This document shows positions 18,668 to 34,165 of a stretch of 34,218 bases of DNA, one piece after another; position 1 is the first letter of the stretch; the number at the start of each line of letters is the position of its first letter. Both the position numbers and the translations under genes were made by a program. The notes beneath the pieces are model-generated. The model worked only from the letters and a program-made list of their open reading frames with translations, was not told the DNA's origin and made no database searches. The DNA comes from Guillardia theta CCMP2712 (lineage: Eukaryota; Cryptophyceae; Pyrenomonadales; Geminigeraceae). Where the stretch lies: contig NW_005434662.1 in NCBI RefSeq assembly GCF_000315625.1, forward strand, positions 920,092 to 954,309. The letters are read 5' to 3'.

Positions 18668-21179
18668 ATGGCGGGGAAGTCGAAGCAGGGGAAGGAGGGG
18701 GGAGGAGGAGGAAGCAAAGGAGACGAAGGTGAGACCATGTCATGCGATGCTCCTTCACCAATACTCCTCTCTCTCCCCTTCTACCTTGGGAAACTGGACC
18801 TGAGCTGGATTGCAGGAGCTCTGAATGCGTTTCTCAAGTGGGCGAGCGACGAGGAGGCTGTGAGGAAGTGGCAGCGGGAGATCAATCTCAGGAAGATTCT
18901 TGGCACCAGGCCGAACGTGATGTCCAAGGACAAACGCGAGAGAGGAAATGGAGTATTAGCACGGTTGACCAACTTCTTTCCTGACGAGGTATGTTTGGTG
19001 GGGCAGCACCTCTACCTCTGATGTTGTCAAGGTGGCGGAAGGAGCAGCCATCATCGCCTCCAGGGTGCCCGAGGAGAGGTGGAACATGCTCGAATGGAAC
19101 GGAGATGCCTCGCAGCCCTGCTTGGATGGAATATCTGCAGCCCATCGCTTCGGAGCTGTGGTGGACCCTAGCGACCTAGTCGGAGTCTCAGAGTTGTATC
19201 ATGTACTCTCCGGTCTGATGCCGCCATGTGAGAACACCTGCACGTCTCAACGTTTGCCTCCTTGTCTTTCTCTCTGCCTGCAAGCATGCTTGCTTGCATG
19301 TTCTCCTTGCTGTCTTTTCCCTCTCCCCTCGGACCTCACAGTTGCTGACTTTGCCTCTCAGCGGCTGACAGGTACAGCGCTTTCCATCTGGGTAGGCTGC
19401 AGCAGGGAGACTTTGTTGGATCGCAAGACGATGCTGCTTATTGCGTCGTTGATCGATCAGTCAACGACCCCTCTAGGTGTTACACTACCTCCTCCCTCCC
19501 CCACCAACACAACACAACACCAACACCTCCTCCCCTGTTTTTTCTTTTCCGTTTCTTCTTCTCTTTTATCTACCTGTACATGCTTCTTATCGCTTGATGT
19601 ACAGGTCTGGCATCGCCAAGTGCTCCAGGGACATCGCAGTCATGCTGTTCCTCGGCAAGGTGCTTTCTCCCTTCCTCCACCTCCACGAGCTCAAACCTGC
19701 GCAGGACCAGGGCAAAGGAGGAAGCATCTTCAGAGACCTCTACCACGAGATGCCAACCGGTTGGCCTTCTCCTCTACCACCTCCTCCTCTACCTCCCGTC
19801 TTGCACTGTCCCTCTCCTCTTCTTTCTGTCTTCCTCCTCCTTCCTCTCTTCTCTCTGACTGATAATGGTTTCAGCTGCGGACAGTTACGAGCTTGAGTTT
19901 AACTCGCTGATGGCCTTCCACGTTCCTCGGGAGTACGAACTTACCATCAATCAGAGTGATTCGACTTGTTTCTTCCTCTTCGGGTGGTTCCTCAAGGTAG
20001 TCAGTTTCCCCTCTCTCCTCCTCTCTCTTCCCTCCCAACACTCTCCCCATCCCTGCTCCTGCTCATGCCGGAGATCCTCCTTCACTTTGTTGGTTTCATC
20101 GTCCTGCTTCGTTGCCCATCTGGATGTTGTCTATCTCACCTCCTCCGGCAGGAAGGAGAGCTCTACGAGCTTGAAGAGAGCAAGGGACCAGCTGAGTGCC
20201 AGCAGGGGCTGAGCAAGAAGAAGAGCGTGAAGCTGACGGCCAAGAGGAAGTTAAGGGTCAAGGCGAGTGCAGCTCCTCCTCCCGCTGCGAGAGTGACGCG
20301 AGAGGCAGGCAAGGAGGGAGGAGGCATATCAGGTGCCCGCAGAGTTCCTGAAGCTGGCGGAGGAGCGAGAGGAAGCGAGGAGAACCAAAGACTTCGAACG
20401 GGCCGATCGCATCCGAGAGATCTGCAGCAGCGCCGGACGTGAGGAGGAGGATGGGGAGGAGGAGGAGAAAGAGGACGAAGAGAGAGTTTTTGGGGGGGGC
20501 CAGAGGGAAGGCGGGGGAGAGGATGCGCACAGTGTGAGAGGCTGACGTGCTGCTGCTGCAGTGAAGTTCAACGCGGGGGGGAGGCTGATGAAGAGCAAGG
20601 ACTTTAGTGAGAAGCTCGTGAAGGAGGCGCTGCTCAAGCTGCAGGAGAAGAGCAACCCTTCGTCCTCGTCCTCCTCTGCCTCAAAGTCAAGAAAGAAGGA
20701 GAGCAAGACTGAACGTATCCTGCGGCAGGCGCGAGAGGCTCAGGAAGCAGAGGGGAAGAAGGAGGAGAGGAAAGGAGAGGAGGAAGAGAAGAAACCGAAA
20801 GAGCACAAGAAGGCAAAGGAAGAGCAGAGCTCCGAGGTTTGTCGCCCTCCTGTGACGGTCTTGACTAACTCGCTAGCAGCTCGCTGGCAGCTCAACACCA
20901 GCAGGAGAGAAGGAAGAGAAGAAGGCGAGCAAACGAGAGGATGTGAAACGAGCAGGGAAGAGAAAAGCAGAGGAGGAGGAGGAGGAGAAGGCCATGGCAG
21001 CAGCAGCAGTCAAGAAAGAGCCCAAGAAGCCCAAGAAGCCCAAGAAGCCCAAGGACGAGGAGGAGGAGAAGGAGGCAGAGGAGGGGGCTGCGGTAAAGGA
21101 GGTGAGCAGGAGGGAGCGGAACCAGCAGAAGAAGCTTGACATGATCAAGAGGAGAGGATGGTTGGGGGTGAAACAGTGA
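18668..21179 (+). CDS. Unrecognised ten-exon protein with Lys/Glu-rich C-terminal tail
   Basis: Exons 18668-18728, 18816-18988, 19032-19195, 19372-19476, 19605-19759, 19875-19996, 20152-20262, 20333-20438, 20562-20836 and 20880-21179 join with consistent phases into about 523 residues. The first 330 residues look globular and not repetitive (for example WNMLEWNGDASQP, FHLGRLQQGDFVGSQDD, FNSLMAFHVPREYELTI), but I cannot assign a family. A helical hairpin follows (EFLKLAEEREEARRTKDFERADRIRE) that resembles the C-terminal helices of cysteinyl-tRNA synthetase; no catalytic HIGH or KMSKS motif is present, so this is similarity of a helix only. The last 170 residues are lysine- and glutamate-rich with KKPKKPKKPK runs, suggesting nuclear or nucleolar location or RNA binding (inference). 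The intron 20263-20332 probably has a GC donor (AAG|GCGAGT); a GT donor after 20256 would also keep the phase. Confidence 0.75.
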
Positions 21180-21435
21180 AACTCTCCTATACTCCTTGTA
21201 AATAGTTAAACTCCCTCCCATCAGACTCCTCCCTTCCTCTCCTCTCCCCCCCCCCCTCCTCCTTTCTTCACTGTTCAATTCCTTCGCCCTCCCGCCCGCT
21301 CTCAACACTCATCCCTCCTCCCCCTTCCAATCCTCGTCCTCGTCCTCTCCTTTCCCCCTCCTTCCTCCCATCATTCTCTTCCTCTCCCCTCTCTCTGTCC
21401 TCCTCGCCTCCCCGGTCCTCCTTTTGTTTCGCTCT

Positions 21436-26438
<5,003 letters not shown>

Positions 26439-27847
26439 TTCACCCGCAAGCTGAAGAAATCAGAAGCCGGGATGCATGCGAGTTGGTGAGTTAATGAGGC
26501 GAGGAGCCAGGTAGAGAAGGAGGAGCAAGTAGAGGAGAACAGGAAGGAGATGGAGGAGGGAGAGGTGGTGGTTGAGGAGGAGGAGACTTGCTCGACATCA
26601 GCGCGGGAAACATAGAATTTGCATCGCAACACATGGATTCGAACAGTTACGTTCCAGTTACATAATCCTACACGCCTCCAATGGGCCGCTGGGCCGCTGG
26701 CGCCGGGCCCGCCGGCGGGCCGGCCCGGCCGCGATGCGGCCCGGGTGCGTTCAAATTTGACTCGAGTCACTGAGAGTCGGGATGGCAACTCCCAGTCCGG
26801 TCCGGGTCACTGGCCGGCAGGCTGACTAGGCCCGGCCGGCTACGTCTCCTTGACCCGGGGCAGTCGTAGCACCTGAACTCACAGTCAAACTTTTAGACAC
26901 GGGACTCAAGTAAAACGATGCTTTTAAAGTTGTGGGGTTGTAAATTACCAGTACAAAACCAGTGCTGACTCCGTAGAAATGTAAATTCTAGTACAGATCT
27001 TTTAAATTATTAGAGTACAGATCTCGCAAGTGATTCACTAATAGTTTTAAAAACGAGTTAACCCGACTCGATCACACCCCCGGCCTTCCGCCACCCCGAT
27101 CCTGCATGTTTGAACTCTGACCGTGTCAAGATTGGGAACCCCCACCCCCTCTAAGTCTATCTGAAACTACGGTAGTACCGGCTCTCAGTGATCTGCAGCG
27201 ATCCGGCAGGTCTAGGGGTAGTCCGCCGCATGGTGGCTGGACGTAGATTTTTAAAAGCCTTTCTCTCTACATGGATGGTAGGGTGGTGTTCGGACCGGTA
27301 TATTGGACTGAAGAATGTTATCTTGAGGACCGAAGATAAGATTCTCTCGTGGGGGTGGGTACCCCTTTCCGCCGATTTGACCCCTACTGTCCTCCATCGC
27401 AAGGACCCACCCCCAGGTCTAAAGAGGGTCGTGATCTCGTTAAAACTAGAAAAAATTGGTCCATTATAATTACTATATTGAATCAGTACTCCGTCTTGCA
27501 ATATAGTTTTAGTTTATAACAGATATAGCAGTTCTACTCAATGGGGCGGATGATGGGATGGATTCAATGCGGGAAGTGAGGGGCACTGGGAGGAGAGGGA
27601 AGCACCTGGTAGAGGATGAGAGAAGGATCCTCCTCTGCAGGGAGACCGTCTTCGGGTGCTACGGGAGGTGCCCTCTTGCTGCACTAACATCATCGCCGAT
27701 GGATAGTCGGGGACAGTGAAGCGTGATGGCAATTTCCCAATGATTTCTGGATGAGGATCCAAAGGAATCTCCACGACTGACGGATTTCTGTGACTGCATT
27801 AGGATTAAGTATTGGAGAGATCTGAACGTCTTTCAAGGATAGCTGCC
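26439..27847. other. 1.4 kb divergent spacer with GC-rich island
   Basis: Between the WDR27 start (minus) and the receptor gene start (plus). It contains a purine-rich stretch (26510-26590), a strongly GC-rich inverted-repeat-like island (26680-26850), then AT-richer sequence with degenerate short direct repeats (attagagtacagatct-like at 26960-27030). Open frames such as 27188-27469 show no family or splice support. No gene is assigned. Confidence 0.55.
26680..26850. other. GC-rich, self-complementary island
   Basis: A run of GGCC/CCGG/GCCGGC motifs (26681-26750), then GAGTCACTGAGAG and GGGTCACTGGCCGGC. Many of its 6-10 bp words have a complement nearby, so hairpins are likely. A similar island occurs at 31708-31802. 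It may be a promoter element, CpG-rich regulatory block or relic of a dispersed repeat. Confidence 0.45.
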
Positions 27848-30800
27848 ATGAAGGCTGCACAGCTTCTCCTCTTGGGATTTTGGGTCTTGAATCTGAAATA
27901 TGCATCATGCACCACATGCAGTGCCTTGACAGAAATAGATAAAGCTGACGACATGGTGAATTACGTTGCCAACAATCCGTACACCATTGGATACCAGGGG
28001 TATGACAGCCAAGTTCAGTTCGAGGCAGTCAACAACAATGTCATGCTCCCCCTGGTGCTGAATCGAGACAAACAATCTGTGAGTAAGAGGAGTGGAGGTT
28101 GGGGTCAAATGACAAGGAGGTCTTACTTGATTTAAGGTCACCTACGCCATCCATTCTTTGAGTTCCACCATCCTGCACAAAGCTGCAGTCTTTGAGAAAC
28201 CTTCCCTGGGAGAATGTCCAGAGGTTGGAATCTGTACTTCCCTCCTTACCGACAAGTATGAGAGCTGGCCGATATCGACCCTGATGTAAACCTGCTTAAA
28301 TTCACTTGTCACATTCATTTCTTTATCATCTGAGCTGTTCAAACCCAGGTACGTGCTTGTTCCGACGAAAACAATTACTCCGGATCCGCAAGTCTGCAGA
28401 AATATGCGCGGGCTGTACGAGTTTCTAGTGTGGATCCTAACCACTGTTGGTGGAAATACAGTGAGTTGAGCTTCTTCTAACACATATGCCGCTATTCCTC
28501 ACAAGAAAGTGACTTTTTGGTCCTTGCAGGTTGCAAATTCGAACTACTTTGCAAGTATACCCGATCAGCTGAAACCATATGTAGGTTCGATCGCTGTCCA
28601 TGTCCTGTTGCTGATTTGAGTATGTCAGGTGCTGCAGGAGTTGGAGATGATGACTTGTAACGGCGCTCCAGTTGCTAACTTGACCTCCATCGGGAAACAG
28701 GAAGGCTTCACCATCCAGGGGGAAGGGAGCTCGTTGGGCCAAGGGCTCTATGACGCCATGATCGCCGCGTATCAAGGGGATACTGAAAACTTGTACAAGC
28801 CCTTGAACATCTTGTACCAAGGTTCAGGCTCAGGTGAGAGAACTTCAGAAGCACTGCGGGTCTCTATGAACAAACATGACATGCATGAAGGCAATGGGCT
28901 GAGAGCGATGAACAACTGCTCCATCGATTTTGCAACAGTGGATGCGATAACCTTTGATGGAGAGCCCATAGCCCACACCTTCTCCCCGTGCGCCAGGTAT
29001 TGCTACGACATTCATGCGACAGGTCTGTGCTCTGATGGGCGAACTTGTGGTTGCAGAGACAGGAGAGTGAGAGTGATCCCCTTGTTCACCACGTTCATCA
29101 CCTTCTTTGTGAACTTGCGTTCGGCCAACGTGACCTCCCTCTACCTATCCGGCGATGTTCTCAACGGAATCTTCACGGGAAACATCACATGCTGGAATGA
29201 CAAGAGAATTCAGCGGGACAATCCTGGTGTGGCGTTGCCAGGCAGGCCGGTGCTGCGAGTTGTCAGAAAGGGGTCGTGCGGGAGCTCCTTTATGCTGTCT
29301 AACGCCCTGCCTTACTTTGCCAACCAAACGTGCCAGCAGCACATCCTCCATTGCTCCGACAGGCCTCCATGGCCTGCTCCTACCATGGACCCGAACTCGT
29401 TCTCCAGCCCTTGCCCCTGCACCGATCCTCCTCAAATCTCGTACTCTTTCTGGTCTCAGAAGAACATCCTGGCGATCTCAGTGGGCGGCTTTGCGTGTGT
29501 GCTCCTGTTGCTGGGCTTGTGGATCTTCCTCTATGTCAAGCAGCGACAGCAGCGAGCAGACGCCATCTGGGAGATCAGGCGCGACGAGCTGCACATAGCT
29601 GAGCCTCCCGACGTGCTGGGGTACGGGGCCTTCGGCCTGGTGGTCAAGGCCAACTACAGGGGTACCAGTGTGGCGGTAAAGCGCGTGCTGCCTGCCTCCT
29701 CGAAAGGGAAACGAGACTCTGCATTTGAGTTCTCTAAAGCCCTTCACCCGAGTGCGGAGGAGAACAAGGAAACCCTGGCTAGGAACGACTCAGTGGGGAG
29801 CAGACGCAGCAGCAGCAGCAGCAGGCAGCGGAACTCTGGGCTGAGCTCACAGGTGGCACGAATGTCAAGCTCCAAGTCTATCATAGGAACCATGTCTATC
29901 CGAGAGAACGTCAGGAAAAGCTTCGGGCTGCTGAGGAGCAGCCTGTACGCCAGACTCCGCAGCGACTTCATTGAGGAGATGCGGACCCTCTCGAAACTTC
30001 GACATCCCTGCATCGTTACCCTCATGGGGGCTGTGGTGGCTAAGGAGCAGGAGCCTCTGCTGGTGATGGAGCTCATGGTCTTCGGCTCCTTGTACGACCT
30101 CATCCACAACGAGACAGCTCGACTGGAAGGAGAGCTCGTCGTTCCGATCCTCAACGACGTTGCGCAGGGCGTGAAATTCCTCCATGCCGCCACCCCCTTC
30201 ATCCTCCATGGCGACCTCAAGGCTCAGAACATCCTGGTGGACTCGAGCTTCCGTGGCAAGGTTTCCGACTTCGGCCTCTCCCACAAGGTCCAGGCGAAGA
30301 GCTGGACACTTGGCTGGACGACGCAGGTGCAGGGGGTGGGAACGCCTTTCTGGATGGCTCCCGAGCTCCTGAATGGCGAGAAAAACACGATCAAGACTGA
30401 CACGTTCGCCTTCGGGATCCTCTTGTGGGAGGTTTACAGCCGTCAGGAGCCCTACGATGGAGAGGACCTGCAGACAGTGCTGAAGGAGGTGGCCGACCTG
30501 ACCCTCGCTGAGCCCAAGAGGCCCAAGATCCCTCCCAACATCCCCAAGCACGCTGTCACTCTGATGGAGGACTGCTGGCACAACGACCCTGCCACTCGCC
30601 CGACCTTCAACGAGATTGCAAGGCGAGTGCAGGCCATCGACGAGGACAGCTTCCCTCTCCACCACCTTCACACCAACGGCTCTCCCTTCCACCCCCTCCG
30701 AACTAGTTCGAGCAGATCGCAATTTCCAAGTGTAAGCAGCGCCACAAGCTCGACGCTCCTCCTGGATCGAGACCTGCAGGACGGGAGCGAACACCACAGC

Positions 30801-31567
30801 GACAGCGTGCACAGCCAGCGGTGCAACGCGATCCTCGACGACCTCTTCCCAGCTCACATCGCCAGCGCCTTGCGAGAGGGCAGGAAGGTCGAGCCCGAGC
30901 ACAAGGAGATGGTCACTGTGTTCTTCGCTGAGATCTATGGATACTCCTCCCTCTCCACGGAGATGTCCACCAGCGCCCTGCTCGATATGCTGCATCGATT
31001 CTACGTCGCGCTTGACGCGTACGCGCAGGAGTGCGAGGTCTACAAGCTGGAGACGATCGGGGCGACTTACATGGCCATCACTAACCTGGTGGAGGACCAG
31101 GATAGCAGCCATGCGGTCAAGATCGTCAAGTTTGCGATGGGAGCCGTGAGGATAGCGAGCAGCACCTTCATCGACCTCGCTGATCCCTCCAAGGGGGTCG
31201 TCCAGATCCAAGTCGGAGTTCACTCGGGGCCCATCGTCGCCAACGTCGTCGGCACCCGGAGGCCCAAGTACACGCTCTTCGGGGACACGGTCAACACAGC
31301 CTCGAGGATGGAGTCTCTCTCCTTGCCCGGGGAGATCCAGTGCTCTGTGGTGCTCGCTCGCCCGCCTTGACCTGCTCCAGCTGACTTGTCCGACAGGTGA
31401 CAGCTGATCTCATCGTCGCTCAAGCGCAGGGCATGCAGCCCGAGGATCTTGACTTCGTGCTGGTGTCACGAGGAGAGATAGCTGTGAAGGGGAAGGGGCA
31501 GATGCATACGTTCTGGATCCGGTCGAAGGAGGAACAGGAGGAGGTTACTATCGCAGTGAGTTGTTGA
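27848..31567 (+). CDS. Receptor with PstS-like phosphate-binding ectodomain, membrane span, protein kinase and degenerate class III nucleotide cyclase
   Basis: Exons 27848-28078, 28137-28255, 28349-28460, 28530-28580, 28629-31346 and 31397-31567 give about 1133 residues. The start is the ATG that opens a signal peptide (MKAAQLLLLGFWVLNLKYASC). The ectodomain resembles the periplasmic phosphate-binding protein PstS: NPYTIGYQG and LYEFLVWILTTVGGNT match its C-terminal lobe, and LSGDVLNGIFTGNITCWND, NPGVALPGRPVLRVVRKGSC match its N-terminal lobe, here in reverse order. One membrane span follows (about 450-474). The kinase (about 499-842) has GYGAFGLVVK, VAVK, HGDLKAQN, DFG and GTPFWMAPE, TKL-like and probably active. 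The class III cyclase domain (about 931-1125) keeps GDTVNTASRMES but has FFAEIYGYS and ETIGATYM, so both metal-binding Asp positions are altered. It suggests nutrient (phosphate or similar anion) sensing at the surface (inference). The last intron (31347-31396) bypasses a stop at 31370. Confidence 0.88.
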
Positions 31568-31880
31568 GAGAGGATGGAAGTGACTGAAAGGCAGTCTGTT
31601 AACGATGTTGATGATCTTGTGTGATACTTTACTATAAATGTTACGCTCAGTGCTCATACCTGCGGGTAACTTAGTAACCGATTTTTAACTTAACTTGCTT
31701 TGAGTGCCGCCGGTGCTGACCGGCCGCACTGCGGCACGCCGCGCAGCCGGGGCCGCGGCCCGTCACCGGCCCGGGCCGAGTCACTTGCCCGGGCCTAGTG
31801 ACTGGATTTGATGACTGAGAGGCAATTTCGATCCGGCAAAACTCTTTAAATTTTCAATATTTCGTGTTGGAGAGCGGCGC
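31568..31880. other. Spacer upstream of the PAXBP1 homologue
   Basis: About 310 bp between two plus-strand genes. It holds the 3' end of the receptor gene, a GC-rich island (31708-31802) and an AT-rich stretch (31840-31865, ttaaattttcaatatttc) just before the start codon. Promoter function is likely from position only. Confidence 0.5.
31708..31802. other. Second GC-rich, self-complementary island
   Basis: GCCGCCGG, CCGGCCGC, GGCCGCGGCC and CCCGGGCC words with nearby complements, containing CGAGTCACTTGCC and GGGCCTAGTGACTG. It shares GAGTCACT and GGCCTAGT-type words with the island at 26680-26850 and sits 80-175 bp before a start codon. Confidence 0.45.
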
Positions 31881-33470
31881 ATGGAAGAATCAGCAGCAGA
31901 CGGAGGAGGAGGAGGAGGAGGAGGAGGAGTTGGGTTCAAGTCGTTCAGGCGGAGCAATGCTGCGATAAGAAGGAAACGAGGCGATGATGAAGGCGCGGAG
32001 GAAGGGAAGCGGCAGCAGCCTGACGGCGCTGAAATGCCCAAGGCAGCGGTGGAAGCGAAGGCAGAGAAGAAGACGGCAGTGAAGAAAGCTTCCCTCAGCT
32101 TCGATGCTGAGGAGATTGAGGACGATGGCGCATTCATGTCCAAGAAAAAGAAGCAGAAGTCCAAAATGAACGTTGATGTATCCTTCCACTCCAAGGGGGA
32201 TCGTGACGTAGGAACCGCCATGAGCAGCTACTACAACTCAGGTCAGAGCTACTCGGCCGAAGACATTGCTGAGCTGTCAAAGAATGCCAAGAGTTGGAAA
32301 GGAGGTGCTCCTGGATCAAAGAAGAAGGATGGCGAGAGCGACCTGCCGGTTAAGATGAAGGGGTTGACCTGGGATGCTGATGCAAAAGTGGACGACATGG
32401 CGGAAGATAATGCAATGGGTGGTGGAGCGGAGGAGCTCAAGATCAACCATGAGATGGGAGGAGCGCCTGGCATCGGAGACATCGCAGCGAGCAGGGGAGA
32501 AATCCCCACACAGGACGAGATCGCACGGTTGAAGGCGAGGAGGGAGCAAGCGAGGAAGACGGGAGTGACTGGAGGAGGAGGAGGTCTGTCAAGGGACTTC
32601 ATCCCGTTGGAAGGATCGCTGGATGAGAAGAAGAATGAGAATTCGAGAGTTGTGCGTGAGAACATTGAGGACGATGAGGATGCGATGGTGCAAGACGACG
32701 TCCTCTCTGACGGCAAACGCATTTCCTCGGTCAGTCCGAGAGCGATCATGCGAGGAAGCGTGCGGAGATGGCGCAGGCAGTTGTGATAGACGACGACGAT
32801 GAGGAGGAGGATGATGAGATGAAGAAGTGGGAGCAGGAGCAGATCATGAAGGGGAGAGGGACGCGAGGAGGAAGAGACGAGGTGAAGCCCAAGGTTGCCA
32901 ACAAGGAGAACTTGCGGGCAGCGGGAGGAGGGAATCAATTCAAAACTTTCAGAGAAGTGCAGCAGATGCTGAGAGATCAGCTGGGCAGCATGAAGGAGAC
33001 GCACGAGGAGGACAAGCAGAGGCTGCAGCAGGCGATCCAGCGGGTGAGGTCGACGGAGGAGGCGACGAAGAGCCTGGAAGAGCATGTGAAGTCAGCCAAG
33101 GAGCGATACACCTTCTTCCAGGAGATGAGGTGCTATGTGCAGGTACTGCATGCGAGAGGGGCGAGGAAGCAGGGAGAGAGCAGGAGGACCTGGAATAGGG
33201 ACCCGAAGATGATGCTGAGGAGTGGAGGGTGGAGAGGAGGGCGAGGAGCAGGAGGAGCAGGAGGAGCAGGAGGAGCAGGAGCAGGCGCAAGAGGGAAGGT
33301 GACGTGAGCTGCAGGATGTGCTTGAGTGCTTGGACGCGAAGGCGATCATGCTGGAAGAGATGGAGGACGAGATGACGTCAGCGAGGAAGAAACGAGCGCA
33401 AACAAGGAGAAGGCGGAGAGGCGAAGACATTCACGACCGTGTTCAAGCAGCTAGAGATCAAGTTGCAAAG
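31881..33470 (+). CDS. PAXBP1: PAXBP1/GCFC-family protein (5' part; 3' end unresolved)
   Basis: Homologue of PAXBP1/GCFC2 (GC-rich-sequence DNA-binding factor family), nuclear proteins linked to spliceosome disassembly and transcription. Three exons, 31881-32687, 32735-33142 and 33315-33470, encode 457 residues. Landmarks: Gly- and Lys-rich N-terminus, GEIPTQDEIARLKARREQA and LSRDFIPLE, RVVRENIEDDED, KKWEQEQIMKG, then the coiled coil MLRDQLGSMKETHEEDKQ to YTFFQEMRCYVQ|DVLECLDAK and an Arg-rich RRRRRGEDIHDRV segment, all in family order. The first intron is inferred: the frame otherwise breaks near 32720, while the 47-nt intron 32688-32734 restores it. The large C-terminal GCFC domain (several hundred residues in relatives) is not visible. 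A good donor follows 33470 (AAG|GTGAGA), so the gene either continues past the window or is truncated. Confidence 0.8.
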
Positions 33471-33485
33471 GTGAGAGTGATTTCT

Positions 33486-33660
33486 CTTGCTCCCTCCTCC
33501 CTCCTCCCTCCTCCCTCCTCCCTCCTCCCTCCTCCCTCCTCCCTCCTCCCTCCTCCCTCCCTCCCTCCCTCCCTGCTCCCTGCTCCCTGCTCCCTGCTCC
33601 CTGCTCCCTGCTCCCTGCTCCCTCCCTCCCTCCCTCCCTCCCTCCCTCCTCCCTCCTCTC
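33486..33660. repeat. CTCCCTC / CTCCCTG 7-mer and CTCC arrays
   Basis: Successive tandem blocks of ctccctc, ctcc and ctccctg units in the probable intron following PAXBP1 exon 3. Translations in any frame are simple Leu/Pro/Ser or Gly/Arg/Glu repeats and were not called as genes. Confidence 0.85.
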
Positions 33661-34025
33661 TCCTGCTTCTACAGAGCGGCATACCGTGATGAAGTCTTTC
33701 ACCTTCTCGCATCGGATCCTGTACCTCTGAGCCAGCGCCTGCCTTGACATCAGCAGGAAGTTGAAGTGAAGCAAACGAGGACAAACAGGTCCATGGGTGG
33801 AAAGAGACGAGGAGGGGGGAGGTGAGGGAATGGGAGTGTGATAAGGTCCATGGGAGGGAGGAGAGGAGAGGAGTATGAAGATGCAAGAGTTGTCTCACTA
33901 GGTCAGTGACGGCGAGCTGGCGAGAACGGTAGGGCTTGAGAAGAAGACGATCCTTGGAATCAGGTTGGGAGCCTTGAAGACCGTGAGAACAGAAACAGAG
34001 CAGAGAACATGCAGAACGAGGATAG

Positions 34026-34082
<57 letters not shown>

Positions 34083-34095
34083 TGAGGACGAGGAT

Positions 34096-34142
<47 letters not shown>

Positions 34143-34165
34143 TGAAGACGACGAGGATAGGGAGT
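34026..34165. repeat. (GAGGAC)n hexanucleotide array at window edge
   Basis: About 20 copies of gaggac with occasional gaggat variants, continuing as degenerate gatagggac units to the window end. It is the same hexamer as at 21525-21653, in the opposite orientation on the plus strand. Confidence 0.9.

Noticed and set aside
27188-27469. 93-residue plus-strand frame in the divergent spacer
   Set aside because: No conserved motif, no splice context and composition like the surrounding non-coding sequence.
29865-31223. 452-residue minus-strand frame opposite the kinase-cyclase
   Set aside because: The plus strand encodes clear kinase and cyclase motifs; the antisense frame has none.
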